The notes: a model not told the origin generated them from the sequence alone. A stretch of 64,000 bases of DNA from Fodinibius sp052060035 (GCF_052060035.1 NZ_JBPOEA010000010.1:1-64000), one strand, 5' to 3'. Shown: positions 28,397 to 35,811, counted from the stretch's first letter. Made by a program: numbers and translations.

Positions 28397-28527
28397 CTTT
28401 TCTTTTCCTTTCTTTAAATCGCCCTTAATAGCCTATAAAGACCTATTTTAGGGCAAGATTCACCCCTCTTTCATAACTTTTCATTAATTAACCCCTTTAC
28501 TTTTAATTCCCGACTTTCGTAAGTTGC

Positions 28528-28657
28528 TGTACCACATTGTGGTACATTTGAGCAAAATCGGGGCTAGCACCTTCTAAAGGCCTATTAGTCGATTTCTGTG
28601 ATTTAAAATGCCGCTTAGAGCCTGTTAAGGCATAAATAATGTGGGCAGTGTACCACA
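28528..28657. promoter_or_regulatory. Palindromes upstream of the integrase (operator or recombination core)
   Basis: A perfect 9-bp palindrome, TGTACCACA-T-TGTGGTACA, lies at 28528-28546. The same half-site TGTACCACA recurs at 28649-28657. There it forms a second inverted repeat, AATGTGG (about 28638) against CCACATT. The pair is about 120 bp apart, between the tRNA and the integrase ATG at 28696. This arrangement suits a dimeric repressor or integrase/excisionase binding sites. No function can be proven from sequence. Confidence 0.6.
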
Positions 28658-28695
28658 TTGCCTGCAAAAATATCAACTAAATTGAGGAATAGTTT

Positions 28696-29871
28696 ATGGC
28701 AAGTTTAAAAGATCGAAACGGTACGTATTACATCCGATTTTCACGGAGTATTAATGGAAAACGAAAGCAGAAATCGTTAAATCTTGGGACCGATAATCAA
28801 AGAGAGGCACAAAAACTATTATGGGAGTACGAAGATAAATACCAGGCTGGAGAGATAGATCCATTTAATGGATGGTCGCCGAAGGCTGAGCAGCGAAAAA
28901 GGAGACGAGAAAGACGGCTTAGCAATATGAACCTGTCAGAAGCAGCCGATATGTTTATTGAACAGCGCAGCCAAGCCAATCAGCAAACAAAGGACAATTA
29001 TCGTCGTCATTTTAATATGCTTGAAGATCTGGTAGGCTCAACCATGCCGGTCAAACAAATCCTGGAAATGGATATCCGCGAGTTTTGCTTTCGATCCGAC
29101 ATAGCCAAAGCTACGCAGGCTAGCTACCTTCGTCATATTAAAGCCTTATTTAATTGGATGGAAAAAAGAGGAATCGTTGAAGAAAACATTACCAAAAATA
29201 TTAAGCCGCCTAAAGTACCCAAAAGGATTTCGCAAAAGATCATTTCGAGGGAAGAGCTGGATCGCGTTTTTGAAGCCTTCGACAAATTTTATAAAGAAGA
29301 GGAAAAGAAAGGACATGTAAGCAAAGTGCATCAGAAACGTCTTTGGTTCAAGCCGATGATCAATATGATGTTCTATTGTGGCATGCGGGCCAGTGAGGCA
29401 GTGAGTTTACGATGGAAGCACGTTGATCTTGAGGGAGATCCTGATGAGCCTGAAGATCATGGTCATATTGGTATTTATAATACGCAGGATAACACGACCA
29501 AGTCTGGATTGGAGCGTATAATTCCCATTCGGGAGCCCCTGAAACCCTGGCTGGTCCAGTGGCATAAAGACCTGGGAGAGCCCAAGGATGGATATATGTT
29601 TCCAAGTTCGACGGGGAAGAATCGGTTTGATGGGATGACGTCAGGATCTTTGTCACGATCGTTTAAGAAATTTGTTAGACTCGCTGATGACGTGCCGGAC
29701 ACGATTCACCTGCATGGACTCCGCCACTCATGCGCTACCGAATTGCTTCGTAAGGGCGTAGCTATTCATATGGTACAGAAAATTATGGGACACTCATCCA
29801 TTGATGTGACCCAAATTTATGAACACCTGGATGAAAAAGATCTGAAGAATGCCTTGAAGGGGATTGATTAG
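28696..29871 (+). CDS. Tyrosine recombinase / phage-type integrase
   Basis: 391 residues. The N-terminal arm-binding-like region (about 1-70, NGTYYIRFSRSINGKRKQKS) is followed by a SAM-like core-binding domain (about 80-180) and the catalytic domain. Catalytic residues seen are R in MFYCGMRASEAVSLRWKHVD (about 230), the HxxR motif in HLHGLRHSC (about 340), the second His in GHSS and the nucleophile Tyr in IYEHL (about 375). The extra helix typical of integron integrases is not apparent. It lies just downstream of a tRNA, pointing away from it. Confidence 0.9.
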   Translation: MASLKDRNGTYYIRFSRSINGKRKQKSLNLGTDNQREAQKLLWEYEDKYQAGEIDPFNGWSPKAEQRKRRRERRLSNMNLSEAADMFIEQRSQANQQTKDNYRRHFNMLEDLVGSTMPVKQILEMDIREFCFRSDIAKATQASYLRHIKALFNWMEKRGIVEENITKNIKPPKVPKRISQKIISREELDRVFEAFDKFYKEEEKKGHVSKVHQKRLWFKPMINMMFYCGMRASEAVSLRWKHVDLEGDPDEPEDHGHIGIYNTQDNTTKSGLERIIPIREPLKPWLVQWHKDLGEPKDGYMFPSSTGKNRFDGMTSGSLSRSFKKFVRLADDVPDTIHLHGLRHSCATELLRKGVAIHMVQKIMGHSSIDVTQIYEHLDEKDLKNALKGID

Positions 29872-30000
29872 GAGTTGTATTGAGAGGGGAAAATTTTTAA
29901 TCAACTACCAGTATAAAGTTGTCTGTAAGAGATTCATATAAATATTGAAAATAAGTAACTGGAAGAGCAAAAACAGAGTTGCTCTTTTTGGGTTTAAATG

Positions 30001-30011
30001 GCTAGGTATAC
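30001..30011. repeat. Left inverted end of the vapBC cassette
   Basis: GCTAGGTATAC here matches, in inverted orientation and at 10 of 11 positions, GTATACCTAAC at 30680-30690, so the vapBC pair is bracketed by short inverted ends. The right end fits the integron attC R'' box consensus RYYYAAC; the left is one base from GTTRRRY. Confidence 0.5.
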
Positions 30012-30083
30012 AATAATATTAGGAATTTGGTAGTTATGTGTATAGATTGGTAAAAAATACACATTAATTAAAACGGTTCAATT

Positions 30084-30281
30084 ATGCGAACGAATGTGGT
30101 GATCGATGACGACTTAATGGATGAAGCTCTGAAGGTAAGTCGATTGAAAACAAAAAAAGATGCTGTGGAGGAAGGTTTGAAATTGTTAGTCCAGCGCAAA
30201 AAGCAAGAAAATATTAAAGACTTGCGCGGGAAATTGCACTGGAAAGGCGATTTAGAAGATATGAGGACTGACGAGGAGTGA
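30084..30281 (+). CDS. vapB: VapB-type antitoxin
   Basis: 65 residues. The N-terminal half is a ribbon-helix-helix-like segment (RTNVVIDDDLMDEALKVSRL, then KTKKDAVEEGLKLLV) typical of VapB family 2. The C-terminal LRGKLHWKGDLEDMR is the toxin-wrapping tail. Antitoxins of this class neutralise VapC and repress their own operon. The stop TGA overlaps the GTG start of the toxin gene by four bases. Confidence 0.9.
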   Translation: MRTNVVIDDDLMDEALKVSRLKTKKDAVEEGLKLLVQRKKQENIKDLRGKLHWKGDLEDMRTDEE

Positions 30282-30673
30282 TTTTAATAGATACCAGCGT
30301 TTGGATTGATTATTTCAACGGCGTAGAAAACAAGAAAACAGAAAGCCTCGATCGGATCCTTTCTGATCAGACCGTTCTTGTGGGAGATATTATCCTCACC
30401 GAAATTCTACAGGGTTTTAACAGCGACAAAGAGTTTAGGTTGGCCAAACAAGCGCTTGACCCGTTAGATTGTGTTCATCTCGGAGGAAAATCACTGGCTA
30501 TAAAAGCAGTATCTAATTTTCGTTTTCTTCGATCGCAAGGTGTGACCATTCGCAAAACAGTAGACATGCTCATCGGAAGTTGGTGCATCGAACATGAAGT
30601 GGAACTGCTGCATAATGATAAAGGTTTCGACCAGATAGCAACTCAACTACCACTGCAGATTTACACTGATTAA
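30278..30673 (+). CDS. vapC: VapC-type PIN-domain toxin (RNase)
   Basis: 131 residues, a full PIN domain. The acidic catalytic residues are D5 (ILIDTSVWIDYF), E42 (ILTEILQGF), D96 (KTVDMLIG) and D114 (HNDKGFD), so the active site is complete. VapC toxins cleave tRNA or rRNA under stress. GTG start 30278 overlaps the vapB stop, giving strict coupling. The stop is followed 7-16 nt later by the right inverted end and an attC-like box. Confidence 0.92.
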   Translation: MILIDTSVWIDYFNGVENKKTESLDRILSDQTVLVGDIILTEILQGFNSDKEFRLAKQALDPLDCVHLGGKSLAIKAVSNFRFLRSQGVTIRKTVDMLIGSWCIEHEVELLHNDKGFDQIATQLPLQIYTD

Positions 30674-30679
30674 TTTTTT

Positions 30680-30704
30680 GTATACCTAACAACATTGCGG
30701 CCTG
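30680..30704. repeat. Right inverted end of the vapBC cassette / attC-like box 1
   Basis: GTATACCTAAC (30680-30690) mirrors the left end at 30001 and contains ACCTAAC, a perfect RYYYAAC box. The following AACATTGCGGCC resembles the L'' part of integron attC sites. The same pattern, CTAAC-RR-CAWTGCG, occurs at 32820 and 34570. The complementary right half is absent. Instead an IS110-family element begins. Confidence 0.45.
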
Positions 30705-30771
30705 CTCACCGAAACCTTGGCGTAGGAGAATGAGGCACACCCAACTTAGTGCGCGGGATCTTTCCAAAAAG

Positions 30772-30825
30772 GAGGTCCTCACTTAGATTAGCGGTAATCA
30801 ATCGTAACTAACTAAGGAGGACCTC
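30772..30825 (+). promoter_or_regulatory. Inverted repeat covering the transposase ribosome binding site
   Basis: GAGGTCCTC (30772-30780) is exactly complementary to GAGGACCTC (30817-30825), which ends at the base before the transposase ATG and includes most of the AAGGAGG site at 30814-30820. An mRNA started upstream would fold the site away, whereas a promoter inside the 36-nt loop would leave it open. This is a known way to stop external transcription from switching on transposases. Here it is inferred from sequence only. Confidence 0.6.
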
Positions 30826-31889
30826 ATGACCTATGTAGGAATAGATCTTCATACAAATAATATGGTGAATGTAGCTTTAAATGACAACGGGGAAGTTGTC
30901 CGGGAGGCCAAGCTGCCGACTTCCGGCCGAGCGCTGGAAGATTTTTTCGGCACCTTTGACCAGCCCATCCAGGCCGTGGTCGAATGCACCAGCAGCTGGT
31001 ACTGGTTGAGCGACTGGTGCCGGGCCAATGGCGTCGAGCTGACACTGGCTCACTCGAAAATGGTGAAAGCCATCAGCTATGCAAAAGTAAAAACAGACAA
31101 AGTGGATGCGAAGACCTTGGCGGAACTACTCAAAGCAGACCTTATTCCGGAGGCTTATCAAATACAGCATGACCGACGAGAACTTCGGGAACTCACGCGC
31201 GGTCGTCTGCGGCTGATCCAGTGGCGTGGGAAGCTGCAGTCGACGCTCTGGAATCAGGCTAGTAAATACAACGTGCAGATCAGCGGAAGTCAGTGGCGAG
31301 AGTTAGAGGAACTACAACAGTGGCTGCAACCGCAGTTGCCACCAGCGGCCAACCTGCAGGCCCGACTAATGCTTGAGCAGATTAGTCAGCTACAGCAACA
31401 TATCCACCGGCTGGAAGAAGAAATTGACCAGCAAGTTCCCTTTGAAGAAGCGGCCGATCGGCTGATGGCCGTTCCCGGTTTGGGAAAAGTTGGTGCCTGG
31501 ACGATTCTGTCCGAGATTGGAGACATCACCCGATTTCCATCGGCGAAACAATTCACCAGCTACTGTCGGCTGGCAGGAGGTAGCCAAAGACAGCGGGGGG
31601 ATCCCACAGGCATAAGTCAGCCGACAAGAATGGGAACCGGTACCTGAGAGCGGCCTTTGGGCAGGCGGCTGTCTCCGCTTATACGCACTACAAGGTCGTC
31701 AAGAAATTTTATCGCAAAATTAAGCGGCGAAGCGGGAAGCCAGTAGCAAGAGCGGTCGTCGCCAAAGAACTAGCCAAAGGAGTCTGGTATATGTTAACGA
31801 GAAACGAAGAATATAAAGGATTTAAGGGGCGCCCCGTACGGGCCGCCTCCCAAACCTGCTGGCCACAACCGATAAGCCCGCATCGCTAA
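30826..31889 (+). pseudogene. IS110-family transposase, frameshifted
   Basis: The N-terminal DEDD RuvC-like domain is intact: D7 (YVGIDLHT), E53 (AVVECTSSW), D91 and D94 (KTDKVDAKTL). The helical middle and the helix-hairpin-helix AVPGLGKVGAWTILSEIGD follow. The open frame then breaks near 31584. A one-base shift reads KDSGGI, and a second shift at 31603-31605 opens a 95-codon frame (HRHKSADKNGNRYLRAAFGQ onward, with SGKPVARAVVAKELAKGVW) to TAA 31889. The two indels hit the region of the C-terminal catalytic serine motif, so the enzyme is probably dead. Confidence 0.85.
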
Positions 31890-32100
31890 CAGGGACACCC
31901 AAGGTACAAGGTAAGCCCGTGCGCGGGGTTGGGACATCGGTTGGTGGGCCGGTTAAAGATCTGGGATAGTGGCTCTCACTAAGAGCTACAGCTTCCGCCC
32001 ATTGGCAGAAGATAAGCCCGAAAAGGGGTTTGGATGCCGGCAGGTAATCCGAGCTTGATCAACGAAGCCGGTTGCCAGCTAAAGGTTTGAACCAGGATTT
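31890..32100 (+). ncRNA. Candidate bridge (seek) RNA region of the IS110-family element
   Basis: This GC-richer non-coding tail behind the transposase folds into several stems: GCTCT-CACTA-AGAGC, CTTC.GCC-CATT-GGC.GAAG, and AAGCCC-GAAAAG-GGGTTT. It has a twofold motif, TAAGCCCG near 31912 and again near 32010. IS110-family elements encode a structured RNA in one non-coding end that guides target choice, and in the IS1111 subgroup it lies downstream of the transposase. The assignment rests on position and hairpins. I could not match target or donor loops to flanking DNA. Confidence 0.5.
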
Positions 32101-32160
32101 ATAGAAATGAAACCTCTAGATGTAGGTGAGGACTATCTGCTTGACATTTCCCTTTTTACT

Positions 32161-32445
32161 CTAGTTTTCTGGAGGAATTTGCCGGACATGCCAAACCGCT
32201 TCAATATAAATACCATTTTCTTTTATTCGATAGGGCAGTCGGTAGTTTCCCACAATCAATTCTCTAAGCGTCTCTTCATTATATTCCGGAACGATTCTAC
32301 CGATTCGTGGATGATCAGCCAGTTTATCGGTTTGGCTCATGAGTTCCAATGCCCATTGCTCAGCAGTTTCGTAATCATCTTGGGCAATATAATCGACAAA
32401 CTCATTGACCATTCGAATGGCTTGCTTGGTCCAAATTACTTCCAT
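32161..32445 (-). CDS. RelE/ParE-family toxin
   Basis: 94 residues of the RelE/ParE fold: VIWTKQAIRMVNEFVDYIAQ at the N-terminus, DKLADHPRIGRIVPEYNEET in the middle, and LIVGNYRLPYRI near the end. These match the ParE-toxin group (Pfam ParE_toxin), whose members either block gyrase or act like RelE on ribosome-bound mRNA; which one applies cannot be told. It overlaps the upstream antitoxin gene by 10 bases. Confidence 0.9.
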   Translation of the reverse strand: MEVIWTKQAIRMVNEFVDYIAQDDYETAEQWALELMSQTDKLADHPRIGRIVPEYNEETLRELIVGNYRLPYRIKENGIYIEAVWHVRQIPPEN

Positions 32446-32729
32446 TTAGCCAAGTTTTCCTTAATCTTCTCTTTCGCTTCTTTATGAGAAAAGACCTCAC
32501 CCCGAGCAATTTGGCGCTCAGCTTCCAGTAAATCTTCCATTTTATCCAACTTTTCAACCATTCGTTGGTATTCTGAAACGTCAACTAAAACAGCTGCACT
32601 TTTTCCATGTTGGGTAAGGACAATCGATCGTTTTTCTTTCTGGATTCGATCGATAAAACTGGCTGCATTTTTTCGAAACTCTGAAACAGGTTGAATATCC
32701 TGGTCTAATTCGAGACGTATAGCAGACAT
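32436..32729 (-). CDS. Phd/YefM-family antitoxin
   Basis: 97 residues. The Phd/YefM fold is recognisable from IQPVSEFRKNAASFIDRIQK and IVLTQHGKSAAVLVDVSEYQ, followed by a long helical toxin-binding tail. It should repress its own promoter and bind the RelE/ParE toxin encoded just downstream. The module reads opposite to vapBC and to the neighbouring transposases. Confidence 0.91.
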   Translation of the reverse strand: MSAIRLELDQDIQPVSEFRKNAASFIDRIQKEKRSIVLTQHGKSAAVLVDVSEYQRMVEKLDKMEDLLEAERQIARGEVFSHKEAKEKIKENLAKWK

Positions 32730-32818
32730 GATGTTACTATTAAGTTATTTTTAAACGTACATTAAAGATACGCTAAAAATGATTGGAATACAATGAGAGG
32801 AAGTGAGAACCAAGTTGT

Positions 32819-32845
32819 GCTAACGGCATTGCGCATAAGCTGCAA
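32819..32845 (+). repeat. attC-like box 2
   Basis: GCTAACGGCATTGCGCATAA matches boxes at 30686 and 34569 (shared CTAAC-RR-CAWTGCG). It lies behind the Phd/RelE module and before a 5'-truncated IS110-family transposase, repeating the order seen at the other two sites. The first bases (TGCTAAC) deviate from RYYYAAC at one or two positions. Confidence 0.4.
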
Positions 32846-32964
32846 GCGAATGAATGTTGAAGTAGCAACTAACGAAAGAAGAGATTCAAAGCCAAGGCCG
32901 GCAGAGACTAGGCGAGGCCTGTCCGGAGCAATCAACACCGAATACCGCGCCAGCAGTAAGCCAA

Positions 32965-33843
32965 ATGGTCAACCGGTGGATGAGCAAGCATAAACTGCAA
33001 CTCATCAGCTGTTTATTTTGCCTGGAGCCAACAGGGCCCTATTCCTATCTGGTAAAACAAACTTTATTATCTTTCGAGGCTAATTTGTGGGAGGCGTCTT
33101 CGCTGAGTATACATTTAAGCAAAGGACTTATACGAGGTAAATCCGATCCGCTAGATGCTCGGCAGATTGCCATATATGCCCTGCGCTACCAAGATCAAGT
33201 GCGGCTGCTTGGACCTGCAAATGCAAATATAGATCGTCTCCGTCATTTTTTGAGCTTGCGTCAACTATTAGTGGATGACCGTAGTAAATACAGGCAACGG
33301 CTGGGAGAGCTAGCTCGAAGCTGGGACCAGCAAGTAGCAGAACGACTTTCCGGATCTCATCAATCGATTATTGCCAGCATCGAAACACAGATCAGTGAAG
33401 TTGAAAAGGAAATTGATCAGCAGTTAAACCAAGATACAGAGTTGCACCATCAATTCGAGTTGCTACAAAGTATTGAGGGCATTGGTCCCGTCTTGGCCGT
33501 CTCGCTTATGGTGATTACACGGGGGGTTACTCGATTTAGAAATCCTCGGAAGCTTGCGTGCTACGCTGGCGTAGTTCCGTTTGAATATAGTTCTGGCCGC
33601 CAAGTATTTACGCGTCGCAAAATATCGAATCGGGCCAACAAAGAGTTAAAAAAGAAACTGCATATGGCCGCAATGGCGGCTATTCGAAGTGGAGGTGACC
33701 TGCAATGGTACTATGAACGTAAAACGAGGGAAGGCAAACCGAAGATGGCGGTGTTAAATGCAGTACGAAATAAGTTAATTCACCGCATCTATGCGGTTAT
33801 AAAGCGTGGTACTGCCTATGAAAAAAAACATGTCCTAACTTGA
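32965..33843 (+). pseudogene. IS110-family transposase, 5'-truncated
   Basis: The 292-residue frame starts inside the first domain: it has the conserved E in FCLEPTGPYS and the paired aspartates in GKSDPLDARQIAIYA, but the N-terminal GIDxS segment with the first catalytic Asp is missing. The rest is complete, with the helix-hairpin-helix LQSIEGIGPVLAVSLMVITR, the C-terminal Tnp_20-type segment CYAGVVPFEYSSGRQV, and the tail LNAVRNKLIHRIYAVIKRG. The upstream frame has no related sequence back to the stop at 32857-32859. This is a different IS110 lineage from the copy at 30.8 kb. Confidence 0.8.
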
Positions 33844-33864
33844 TTTTGACATAGAAATAAAGGG

Positions 33865-33874
33865 GTTAGCCGTA
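33865..33874. repeat. Left inverted end of the AbrB/Doc cassette
   Basis: GTTAGCCGTA is the exact reverse complement of TACGGCTAAC at 34565-34574, so the Doc module is bracketed by perfect 10-bp inverted ends. GTTAGCC is one base from the attC R' consensus GTTRRRY. Confidence 0.55.
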
Positions 33875-33879
33875 TTTTT

Positions 33880-34272
33880 CTATTTTTCTTTCGAATTCTG
33901 TTTCAGATGTTTGGCAACATCTTCTTTAGAAATGTCTTTTGATAAAAAGTCTAAGACTAAGTCGGCAAGTTCCAGATCATAGGATTCCTCAACTTCATAT
34001 CCATTGAGATACAAAAAGGTCAGGGCAGAGGCCAAAGCCGTTCGCTTATTTCCATCGACGAATGGATGCCGGATCGTTAAACAAATGATATAACTAGCAG
34101 CCATTTCAAATAGATCGTTTAAGTATTCACCATCGAAACTAGCCTTTGGAGCATCCGCGCAAGCTTGAATATCTTGTTCTTCTCGAATACCTGGATCACC
34201 ACCTGCTTTTTGAATCTCTTGCTCATGGATGAATAAAATGTCTTCCATAGTTAGAAAGGAAGGTTCTTTCAT
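33880..34272 (-). CDS. Doc-type Fic-domain toxin
   Basis: 130 residues. The Fic motif HPFVDGNKRTA (69-79) is intact and of the Doc type; Doc phosphorylates EF-Tu, while related Fic enzymes AMPylate. The N-terminal LTMEDILFIHEQEIQKAGGD is typical of Doc. The start overlaps the antitoxin stop by one base. The AbrB-like partner is a known alternative to Phd for Doc toxins. It stands inside a segment bounded by perfect 10-bp inverted repeats. Confidence 0.92.
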   Translation of the reverse strand: MKEPSFLTMEDILFIHEQEIQKAGGDPGIREEQDIQACADAPKASFDGEYLNDLFEMAASYIICLTIRHPFVDGNKRTALASALTFLYLNGYEVEESYDLELADLVLDFLSKDISKEDVAKHLKQNSKEK

Positions 34273-34478
34273 TATTCACCCAGTTTATCTAATGATTTGC
34301 GATGCTTTTTGCTGACTTCTTGATAAGCAGACTTTGCATCAACTTTTTTGATCAAAAGTCCTTCATCTTGTGGGATGATTTCGACTTGGTCATCATCTTC
34401 TACCTTCAACAGCTTAAGCAGGGCTTTTTCGAGCAAAACACCACGACTATTGCCGATTTTTTGCAGTTTCTTAATCAT
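34272..34478 (-). CDS. AbrB/MazE-type antitoxin
   Basis: 68 residues. The swapped-hairpin AbrB domain is seen in KLQKIGNSRGVLLEKALLKL and VEIIPQDEGLLIKK. The charged C-terminus (about 50-68) would wrap the toxin. It overlaps the doc-like gene by one base and is transcribed first, as antitoxins usually are. Confidence 0.88.
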   Translation of the reverse strand: MIKKLQKIGNSRGVLLEKALLKLLKVEDDDQVEIIPQDEGLLIKKVDAKSAYQEVSKKHRKSLDKLGE

Positions 34479-34564
34479 AATCTTGTGCTTTATGTTCTTA
34501 TTATGTTATTAACATAAGCATACGAAATAAAAAGCAAAAAAGTATATAAGAAGGGAAATTTTAA

Positions 34565-34593
34565 TACGGCTAACGACAATGCGCATAACCGGC
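34565..34593. repeat. Right inverted end of the AbrB/Doc cassette / attC-like box 3
   Basis: TACGGCTAAC (34565-34574) is the mirror of 33865-33874. The extension GACAATGCGCATAACCGGC shares the CAWTGCGCATAA core with box 2 at 32820. Non-coding structured DNA starts immediately after it, in place of the expected complementary half. Confidence 0.5.
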
Positions 34594-34599
34594 CTTTAG

Positions 34600-34785
34600 A
34601 TTACCTCTCAAATAAATAAACTGATTATGTTGGTTGTATCAACCGCAACTGGAAACCTGCCGGGGACTCATACGCATGATAGCTCGAAAGCTAGCGGGCT
34701 AGCTAGGTCACCCTGGCGGGTCCAGTAGGCGGATCATACCACCAAAGTACGTCTAGAAGTAATCTAAAGGTGGGCTAGGTACATG
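34600..34785. ncRNA. Structured non-coding segment, possible remnant of an IS110-type RNA end
   Basis: No gene fits. The stretch is rich in nested stems: CCTGCC near 34656 with GGCGGG near 34717, AGCT-CGAA-AGCT, the perfect AGCTAG-CGGG-CTAGCT, and CCACC with GGTGG around 34740-34773. By analogy with the tail of the first IS110 element, and because it follows an attC-like box in the same way, it may be the non-coding end of a lost element. A free-standing RNA is an alternative. Confidence 0.35.
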
Positions 34786-34792
34786 AAGAAAA

Positions 34793-35197
34793 TTAGGATT
34801 CAATTACCTTCTCTGGATGTTTGGCTAACACTGGAAACTCCCGCAGAAGTTGTTTATCCATAGTAATTAATTTAAGATCGAGATCCTTGGCCAAGCTTAC
34901 GAATTCACAATCGTAGGAGGAACAAGTCGATTGGCTGACATGATGCAGAACTTGTACTGAATTAACCTGAAATTGTTGGTCTTTCATTTGAAGTTCGGCC
35001 TTCTCCATAATCAGCAAAGCTTCTGCTAAGTCGATTAGCTCTTTTCTTAAATACAGCGTTATTACACTTCGAAATTTACTTCTCCAAAGAATAGGAGCCA
35101 CCCATTGTGGATCTTTTTGATAGAGCTCGTCACAAAGTTCTGTTGCATCTGATGGAAGCCAAAAGTGAGCAAGAATATTCGTATCGACAACAATCAT
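34793..35197 (-). CDS. PIN-domain toxin, FitB/VapC-like, with altered active site
   Basis: 134 residues of the PIN family: D5 in IVVDTNILAHFW, D96 in SSYDCEFVSLAKDL and D114 in LITMDKQL are present. In the second acidic position the family norm is Glu (LWRSEFRxV), but this protein has K41 (LWRSKFRSV), a one-base GAA to AAA change. That should cripple metal binding, so the toxin may be inactive or nearly so. It overlaps the antitoxin gene by four bases (ATGA). Confidence 0.87.
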   Translation of the reverse strand: MIVVDTNILAHFWLPSDATELCDELYQKDPQWVAPILWRSKFRSVITLYLRKELIDLAEALLIMEKAELQMKDQQFQVNSVQVLHHVSQSTCSSYDCEFVSLAKDLDLKLITMDKQLLREFPVLAKHPEKVIES

Positions 35198-35433
35198 GGA
35201 CGCCCTTGATTAATGGCAGATTCAATTTCTTCAGAAGAGAGGCTTCCTTTTGCCTTTTTTCGCAATCGACGTGCTTCTTGCAGGATATCGTCAGTAGAAA
35301 CCCGTTGAGGTTTAACAGTTTGCTCTAAACAGGCAATGATTTCACTGTTGATACTGCGATGGTGAGCATTGGCCTGCTCACGGACTCGATCGTAAATTTC
35401 TTCAGGTATGTTTTTTACTGTGATACTAGGCAC
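35194..35433 (-). CDS. FitA-type ribbon-helix-helix antitoxin
   Basis: 79 residues. The N-terminal Arc/FitA segment ITVKNIPEEIYDRVREQANA with HHRSINSEIIACLEQ is clear. The C-terminal half, rich in R, K and E, should bind the PIN toxin. It is the first gene of the pair and overlaps the toxin start. The only sequence upstream is a 120-nt spacer and an attC-like GCTAAC on the plus strand near 35547. Confidence 0.88.
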   Translation of the reverse strand: MPSITVKNIPEEIYDRVREQANAHHRSINSEIIACLEQTVKPQRVSTDDILQEARRLRKKAKGSLSSEEIESAINQGRP

Positions 35434-35545
35434 AACAGATTGGTTTCGTTATGGTTTCTATATGAAACTAAAAAGGGCAGGAGATTATTGCAAGAAAAAG
35501 GAAGTTAGGGGTATGGATTGCTGTAAGCTGGTATAATTGCCCGAA

Positions 35546-35610
35546 AGCTAACATATAACCAAGCCGCGTGATCTACCTAAATCCACTGTCTACTTTTTAT
35601 TACAATTCCA
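35546..35610 (+). repeat. attC-like box 4 and imperfect repeat copy 1
   Basis: AGCTAACATATAACCAAGCC carries the RYYYAAC-like start but lacks the CAWTGCG core of boxes 1-3. From 35557, AACCAAGCCGCGTGAT to TACAATTCCA is an imperfect copy of 36546-36599 (AACCAAGCAGCATGA to GTAATTCCA), which includes TGTCYACTTTTT. The shared TGTCCAC-T-run looks like a transposon end, but no element can be completed. Confidence 0.35.
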
Positions 35611-35766
35611 GCAGAGAAAATGGGGACGCCACTTCCGGCCATAGATGCATTAATTGCGGCAACGGCTTTGGCACATGATTTTGCTGTGCTAACCAGAAAT
35701 ACAAAAGCTATGAAAGCTTCAGGTGTAGAACTGATCAATCCCTGGAAATATGATGCAAAGGATTAA
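35608..35766 (+). pseudogene. C-terminal remnant of a second PIN-domain toxin
   Basis: About 50 codons end at TAA 35766. They encode GTPLPAIDALIAATALAHDF and AVLTRNTKAM, then a Pro-Trp tail. This is the last third of a FitB/VapC PIN domain, with the third and fourth acidic positions (AIDAL; the usual TRNxxDF reads TRNTKAM). Nothing upstream encodes the N-terminal domain or an antitoxin. It is a deletion remnant next to the repeat at 35557. Confidence 0.7.
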
Positions 35767-35811
35767 CCCATTTAAAAGGGCGATTATTTATAAATGTCTT
35801 TATTAGGCTAC

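Noticed and set aside
29360..29702. Minus-strand open frames inside the integrase gene
   Set aside because: They lie wholly within conserved catalytic-domain codons on the other strand and have no coding character.
28696..29871. The recombinase as an integron integrase
   Set aside because: It has an arm-binding-like N-terminus and phage-type length, no visible extra IntI patch, and sits next to a tRNA; phage-type fits better.
31580..31610. Programmed frameshift in the IS110 transposase
   Set aside because: Two separate shifts with a short middle frame are needed, there is no slippery heptamer plus stimulator, and IS110 transposases are normally single-frame.
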